From the NCBI GenBank assembly GCA_017853285.1, contig JAFMJU010000147.1:1-8879 (forward strand): 8,879 nt of DNA, given 5' to 3'. The DNA is from Gemmataceae bacterium (GTDB lineage Bacteria > Planctomycetota > Planctomycetia > Gemmatales > Gemmataceae). The notes under the pieces were generated by a model. It saw nothing but the letters and a program-made list of their open reading frames with translations. It made no database searches and was not told where the DNA came from. This document shows positions 5,959 to 8,879 of the stretch, one piece after another. Both the position numbers and the translations under genes were made by a program. Numbering within the stretch: position 1 is the first letter of the stretch; each line of letters begins with the position of its first letter.

Positions 5959-7668
5959 TTACCCGGAAACTGGGATCAATACCCCCGCCCGAGGGGGGGT
6001 GTCCAATGGGCTTTGGCACCAGATGGCCAAATTGTTGGCAATCCATGAAAATGGCAGCCCCTGATATTTGGGATCAGGGTGCCATTTCATGCCTCGGCAG
6101 AGGATTTGGGGGATGCATCCCTCGATGGCGAGGCAAATGCATGTGGCTTCCTGAACACTTGCAGAAAGGGCCCCAGAAACCGTTGGATGACATTGGATCA
6201 GGCGAAACTCACCCATTTTTCGGGGGGCCTTGAATAGTGCCTCAATTTCCCCGTGCCCAAGGGATTCCACGATGTGTTGCTCCTGGAGAATCCTGGTCCC
6301 GAGCAAAACCCGAAGCAGTCCTTTTAATTGGTTTTGCTCGGTGCGGGATTCCCCGGTTGGTTTTGAGGATTCCTCCTGAAAGACCCAGCGGATTTTCAGC
6401 GCCTGATTTTCCCGGTGCGTCTCCAAAAGTGAAATGGCTTCCAGCACGGTTGCCATCAGGACGGTCAGTGACTGAAACCCAATCTCCCGATCGAAGTTGT
6501 GGGCCTCGCTGACTCCCGGCCAAATGATTATTGCAACCTCTAGAGGGGGTTTGCGGATCGCGTTTTCATCACGTGAGTAGTACCAAAGCTCGTCGCGGGT
6601 GTATTTCCAGGTGAAAAGATCCGTTACCCCGATTGGTTCGTCCCAATAGGCCAATTGTGAAGGGAGGAGGCTTTCAAATCGTCCCCGGTTCGAAATGGAG
6701 CTGTATCCCCCGATCGGGAATTCATCCTCCATCACATGCCGTTGCTCAATCTCTTGCCGTGCGGGTGGATCATTGGAAATATCCCAGAAAAGCGCAGGAA
6801 ACAGGTTTTCCCGTGCTTTTTGGATCTGGCGAAGGGCGGTGTACTGGGCAAGTTGAAGGCCGGAATGCCCAGATTCGAGGGCTTTGAGGTGGTGTTTTTG
6901 GTGGAAAACCTGGCTTTGGGTGAAATGGTCACATGTCCTCCGCACCAAATCCAGAAATGGGTCATGCTTTTCTGGGCTGTCTGATTCCCACAAGGCGATT
7001 GCCCTGGCCTCCAAAGAGGTACCAGATTGCGATTTCAAGGAAGCAATCTGGCCGGGAACAAGCGGTTTTCCCTGCCACAGCCCTTCCTCGTGCCATTGAG
7101 CTAATAACCAAGCCAAACTTCGAATCTGCTGGCTTTTAGGTTGGGCGGCCAATTGATTTCGTATGGCTATGCAGTGCCTATCGGAAACCAGTCGGCCTAT
7201 CAATCGATCGCGGTAGCTATTGAGGATTTTTTGAAACAAATGGTGACGGTGGGCCAGATCGTTGGAATAACGGCGAATTTGATTTCCTTCTGCCCAGGCA
7301 GCCAAATCTGCCAAAAAACCAAGCCAAGGCACTGGAAGGCCTAAGCCCACCAGTTCATCCGCCAGGGCTAGCCCGTTGGTTTTTTGCGTTTCCCATGGAG
7401 AACCGAGAATCTGAAAAAGGCTGGTAGCAAGAAACTCTCTCAGTTCCCAAGGCTTTTCTAACCAAGGGCTTACGCTTAAAGGGCCAAATCTGTCCTGATC
7501 CAAAGGAGGCCTCTCCCGGTTTCTATAAGCAGGAATCTGAATTTTAGACAGCTCATCTTGTGCAATCGGTTTTTTCCTACTTTTTGGTGTGACCACTAGC
7601 CGAAGAATATTGGGCAAGTTGGGCTTTGCCAGCTTGTTTGTTGCCTTTTGCCGGATGGATTCTGGCAT
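5959..7668 (-). CDS. Unassigned protein with possible degenerate vWA-like C-terminus
   Basis: I do not recognise this 569-residue protein with confidence. The N-terminus (1-60) is basic and probably disordered. Residues 69-290 look mainly helical, with repeated Trp-Leu-rich stretches (18 Trp in the whole protein). Around 319-341 lies IGGYSSISNRGRFESLLPSQ, followed by DLFTWKYTRDELWYYSRDE (350-368). A Rossmann-like tail follows: strand LEVAIIIWPG (376-385), helix 398-422, strand KIRWVF (425-430), helix 444-463, strand FRLIQC (488-493). This order and the 'GG-S-I-RG-ESLLPSQLAY' lead-in remind me of vWA proteins of MoxR/vWA systems. The metal-site DxSxS is replaced by WPGVS (383-387), so metal binding is doubtful. 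There is no signal peptide, so it is probably cytoplasmic. The ATG at 7668 lacks a ribosome site and lies 17 bp from a divergent start; GTG at 7596 is an alternative. It is coupled to the downstream cytochrome gene (TAA-T-ATG). Confidence 0.75.
   Translation of the reverse strand: MPESIRQKATNKLAKPNLPNILRLVVTPKSRKKPIAQDELSKIQIPAYRNRERPPLDQDRFGPLSVSPWLEKPWELREFLATSLFQILGSPWETQKTNGLALADELVGLGLPVPWLGFLADLAAWAEGNQIRRYSNDLAHRHHLFQKILNSYRDRLIGRLVSDRHCIAIRNQLAAQPKSQQIRSLAWLLAQWHEEGLWQGKPLVPGQIASLKSQSGTSLEARAIALWESDSPEKHDPFLDLVRRTCDHFTQSQVFHQKHHLKALESGHSGLQLAQYTALRQIQKARENLFPALFWDISNDPPARQEIEQRHVMEDEFPIGGYSSISNRGRFESLLPSQLAYWDEPIGVTDLFTWKYTRDELWYYSRDENAIRKPPLEVAIIIWPGVSEAHNFDREIGFQSLTVLMATVLEAISLLETHRENQALKIRWVFQEESSKPTGESRTEQNQLKGLLRVLLGTRILQEQHIVESLGHGEIEALFKAPRKMGEFRLIQCHPTVSGALSASVQEATCICLAIEGCIPQILCRGMKWHPDPKYQGLPFSWIANNLAIWCQSPLDTPPRAGVLIPVSG
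5981..6000 (-). other. GC-rich hairpin at an operon junction
   Basis: The minus strand reads ACCCCC, then an eight-base middle, then GGGGGT. This forms a six-pair, nearly all-GC stem, with possible inner C-G pairs leaving a TCG loop. It sits in the last codons of the 569-codon gene and 24-43 bases before the cytochrome start. There is no U-run, so it is not an intrinsic terminator. It could slow ribosomes, protect a processed mRNA end or mask the next start, or it could be coincidence. Confidence 0.45.
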
Positions 7669-7685
7669 TCATTGGGGGGAAGGGC
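7669..7685. other. 17-bp divergent intergenic gap
   Basis: This tiny gap separates the apparent start codons of the minus-strand 569-codon gene and the plus-strand barrel gene. It is too short for either promoter, so promoters must lie within coding sequence or one start is annotated too far upstream. I found no clear -10/-35 pair on either strand nearby. The best plus-strand try, TTGGTG (7584-7589) with AATATT (7606-7611), is weak. Confidence 0.6.
7674..7684 (+). promoter_or_regulatory. Ribosome binding site deciding the barrel-gene start
   Basis: GGGGGGAAGGG ends one base before the ATG at 7686. Its GGGGGA part (7675-7680) is spaced five bases from the start. The in-frame ATG at 7626 has no comparable site, and its extra 20 residues would bury the signal peptide. 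The 7686 start is therefore preferred. Confidence 0.75.
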
Positions 7686-8573
7686 ATGAAGGGACATTGG
7701 CTTCATGCTTGGGTGGCAGGTCTGGCATTGGTTTTGGGTGCGGGAATCCGCGCCCAGGATTTGCCGGTTTTGCCCTACACCACCCCCAACCCTGTTCCCA
7801 TGCGGGACGATTTGGTGGACGGACCAGCCAATCCGGTTTCGATAGGAAGGCATCGACCCTCCGATTGGCTGGTTAAGGCGCAGGACCCCGGCTGCTGTGG
7901 GCCCTCCACATGCGATGGTCCCATCGGTTTCGAGAGCTACTGGCAAACAGGTTTGGCTTTCCCTTTAAAGGGCAGTGTGTTTGGGGATAATCTTTACCCT
8001 GGTTGGGTCATACAGGGTGGGGGCCGTAGCCTGTTTTTCAATCCTGAAACCACCCGGGCGTGGGTTTTGGATGTGGGAATTTCAAACACCCACTTCAACA
8101 GCAGCAACCGTAACAATGTCACAACGCTCCACAATGTCGTGGACCCGCGTAATGCCAATGCCACCCTGGTGCAGCAAAACGGCGGGCCATTCCCAACGAT
8201 CCCCAATCTGCCCACAGGAATTGCGAGCCTGAACCTCACCTCGGTGAATTTGGGATTGGGTCGGGAAGTTTACCTGTGGGGGGCTGCCGATCAGGAAGAG
8301 GATGCCAATAACCTTCGGGTAGGCTGGGATTTGGGGGGAAGATGGGGCTCCGGAAAGGTGGAGTTCACCAATTACCCGCACATGGATGATGTGATCGGCT
8401 CCTTTTACACGGCTATCCATGCGGACCGCGAGGTGCCGTGGGGTGCCTGCATCCTCCAATACGGTGCCCGGTTTGAATGGGATTACACCTGGACCGATTT
8501 GCTTCGAACCAGCGGCAATCTTGGTGATATTTCGATGTTCAACCTGATGTTTCGCGGGGGCATCCGGTTTTGA
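7686..8573 (+). CDS. Predicted outer-membrane beta-barrel protein (planctomycete type)
   Basis: Exported 295-residue protein, probably an outer-membrane barrel. Residues 1-23 form a clear signal peptide (Lys2, His4, core AWVAGLALVLGAGI, likely cleavage RA-QD). Next come a Pro-rich linker (26-50, LPVLPYTTPNPVPMRDD) and a Cys cluster, GCCGPSTCDGP (69-79). From about residue 83 the chain alternates polar and hydrophobic or aromatic residues in strand-like stretches: GRSLFFNPETTRAWVLDVG, SLNLTSVNLGLGREVYLWG, ILQYGARFEWDYTW. The protein ends in MFRGGIRF, with the terminal Phe typical of BAM-inserted barrels. Planctomycetes have many such poorly described barrels (BBP7-like and relatives). I do not see the Trp-rich opening I associate with BBP7, so I name no family. 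Function could be a porin or a structural protein. No partner gene is evident. It diverges from the minus-strand cluster and converges on lpxB with 10 bp between stop codons. Confidence 0.8.
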   Translation: MKGHWLHAWVAGLALVLGAGIRAQDLPVLPYTTPNPVPMRDDLVDGPANPVSIGRHRPSDWLVKAQDPGCCGPSTCDGPIGFESYWQTGLAFPLKGSVFGDNLYPGWVIQGGGRSLFFNPETTRAWVLDVGISNTHFNSSNRNNVTTLHNVVDPRNANATLVQQNGGPFPTIPNLPTGIASLNLTSVNLGLGREVYLWGAADQEEDANNLRVGWDLGGRWGSGKVEFTNYPHMDDVIGSFYTAIHADREVPWGACILQYGARFEWDYTWTDLLRTSGNLGDISMFNLMFRGGIRF

Positions 8574-8583
8574 TGCGCTTGGT

Positions 8584-8879
8584 CTAAACCGCTTTCCTGA
8601 GGATGCGCGATTGGGCCATATCCAGAACCTCATCTGCCGCCCTGTCGCAGGCCCCCGGGTGAAAAACCTGATTCCAAATGGAACCCAGTCGGGTTCTTAG
8701 TCCGTCCAGTTGATCCCCGGATTCCAGCCATTTTTCCATTCGGCTGGTGAGGACTGGTGTCAGATCCTTGTAATCAAAGCACTCAGGGAAAAGCTCTTCC
8801 TCCGCCAGGAGATTGGGGAGGGATATATACCTGCAATTCATCATCATCCTCGCCAGCTTTATCATGTAGGGCTTGGATT
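8584..8879 (-). CDS. lpxB: Lipid-A-disaccharide synthase LpxB, C-terminal part (5' truncated by window)
   Basis: About 98 codons of the C-terminal end, with the reading frame running off the window at 8879. LpxB is the peripheral inner-membrane GT19 glycosyltransferase that joins lipid X and UDP-diacylglucosamine into the lipid A disaccharide. The recognisable block is CRYISLPNLLAEEELFPECF, matching the family's 'YxSLPNLLAxxExxxE' nucleotide-binding region near the C-terminus. The downstream helix ending in AADEVLDMAQSRILRK also has the expected form. Upstream codons continue in frame as SKPYMIKLARMMM, so the internal ATG at 8865 is not the start. The gene implies lipid A synthesis, consistent with a Gram-negative-type planctomycete outer membrane. 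The TAG stop faces the barrel gene 10 bp away, and no obvious terminator lies between them. Confidence 0.88.
   Translation of the reverse strand, partial: SKPYMIKLARMMMNCRYISLPNLLAEEELFPECFDYKDLTPVLTSRMEKWLESGDQLDGLRTRLGSIWNQVFHPGACDRAADEVLDMAQSRILRKAV

Noticed and set aside
7626..7685. Earlier start for the barrel protein at 7626
   Set aside because: It would place 20 residues before a clean signal peptide and lacks a ribosome site, while 7686 has a strong one.
8565..8591. CGGTTT/AAACCG inverted repeat between the barrel gene and lpxB
   Set aside because: Only six pairs with a 15-base loop and no T-tract; too weak to call a terminator.
1..8879. Mobile elements, CRISPR arrays, tRNA or rRNA genes, phage or defence loci
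   Set aside because: No transposase-like protein, spaced direct repeats or RNA gene signature was seen on either strand. The only hint of a conflict-type system is the tentative vWA-like resemblance, which is listed as a finding and not called as a defence gene.

Overview
The window looks like chromosomal DNA from a planctomycete, probably of the Gemmata-like group. I infer this from four features. The first is a secreted PQQ-type beta-propeller protein opening with the 'DWPxFRG' signature common in that phylum. The second is a fusion of a YncE-like propeller to a di-heme cytochrome c peroxidase-like domain. The third is an exported protein combining a copper-site motif with a carboxypeptidase-regulatory-like fold. 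The fourth is a predicted outer-membrane barrel beside the lipid A gene lpxB, which implies a Gram-negative envelope. Family calls rest on motif recognition alone, because no database search was possible. By eye the GC content is somewhat above half. Coding density is very high, and no gene-free stretch exceeds about 115 bases.

Layout, left to right. Positions 3-74 may be the 3' tail of an unseen upstream gene. A PQQ-like eight-repeat propeller gene (113-1219, +) ends at a perfect palindromic terminator that also serves the convergent minus-strand cluster. That cluster reads, in transcription order: an unassigned 569-codon gene with a possible degenerate vWA-like C-terminus (7668-5959); the propeller/di-heme cytochrome gene (5957-4026); an IMPase-family phosphatase, probably HisN (3986-3216); mtnA of methionine salvage (3219-2131); and, after a 110-bp gap, a cupredoxin-like exported protein (2020-1274). 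Spacings are 1 bp, 39 bp, a 4-bp ATGA overlap and 110 bp, so the first four genes probably form one operon. The last gene may read through or use its own promoter. To the right, a predicted outer-membrane beta-barrel gene (7686-8573, +) diverges from the cluster with only 17 bp between start codons. It converges on the 3' end of lpxB (minus strand, 5' part outside the window).

How the genes fit together: the cupredoxin-like protein and the di-heme cytochrome could form a periplasmic redox pair. HisN and MtnA are cytoplasmic metabolic enzymes whose translation looks coupled. The barrel and LpxB belong to the outer membrane. No mobile element, CRISPR array, tRNA or rRNA was seen. The least explained item is the 569-codon gene, which is coupled to the cytochrome gene.
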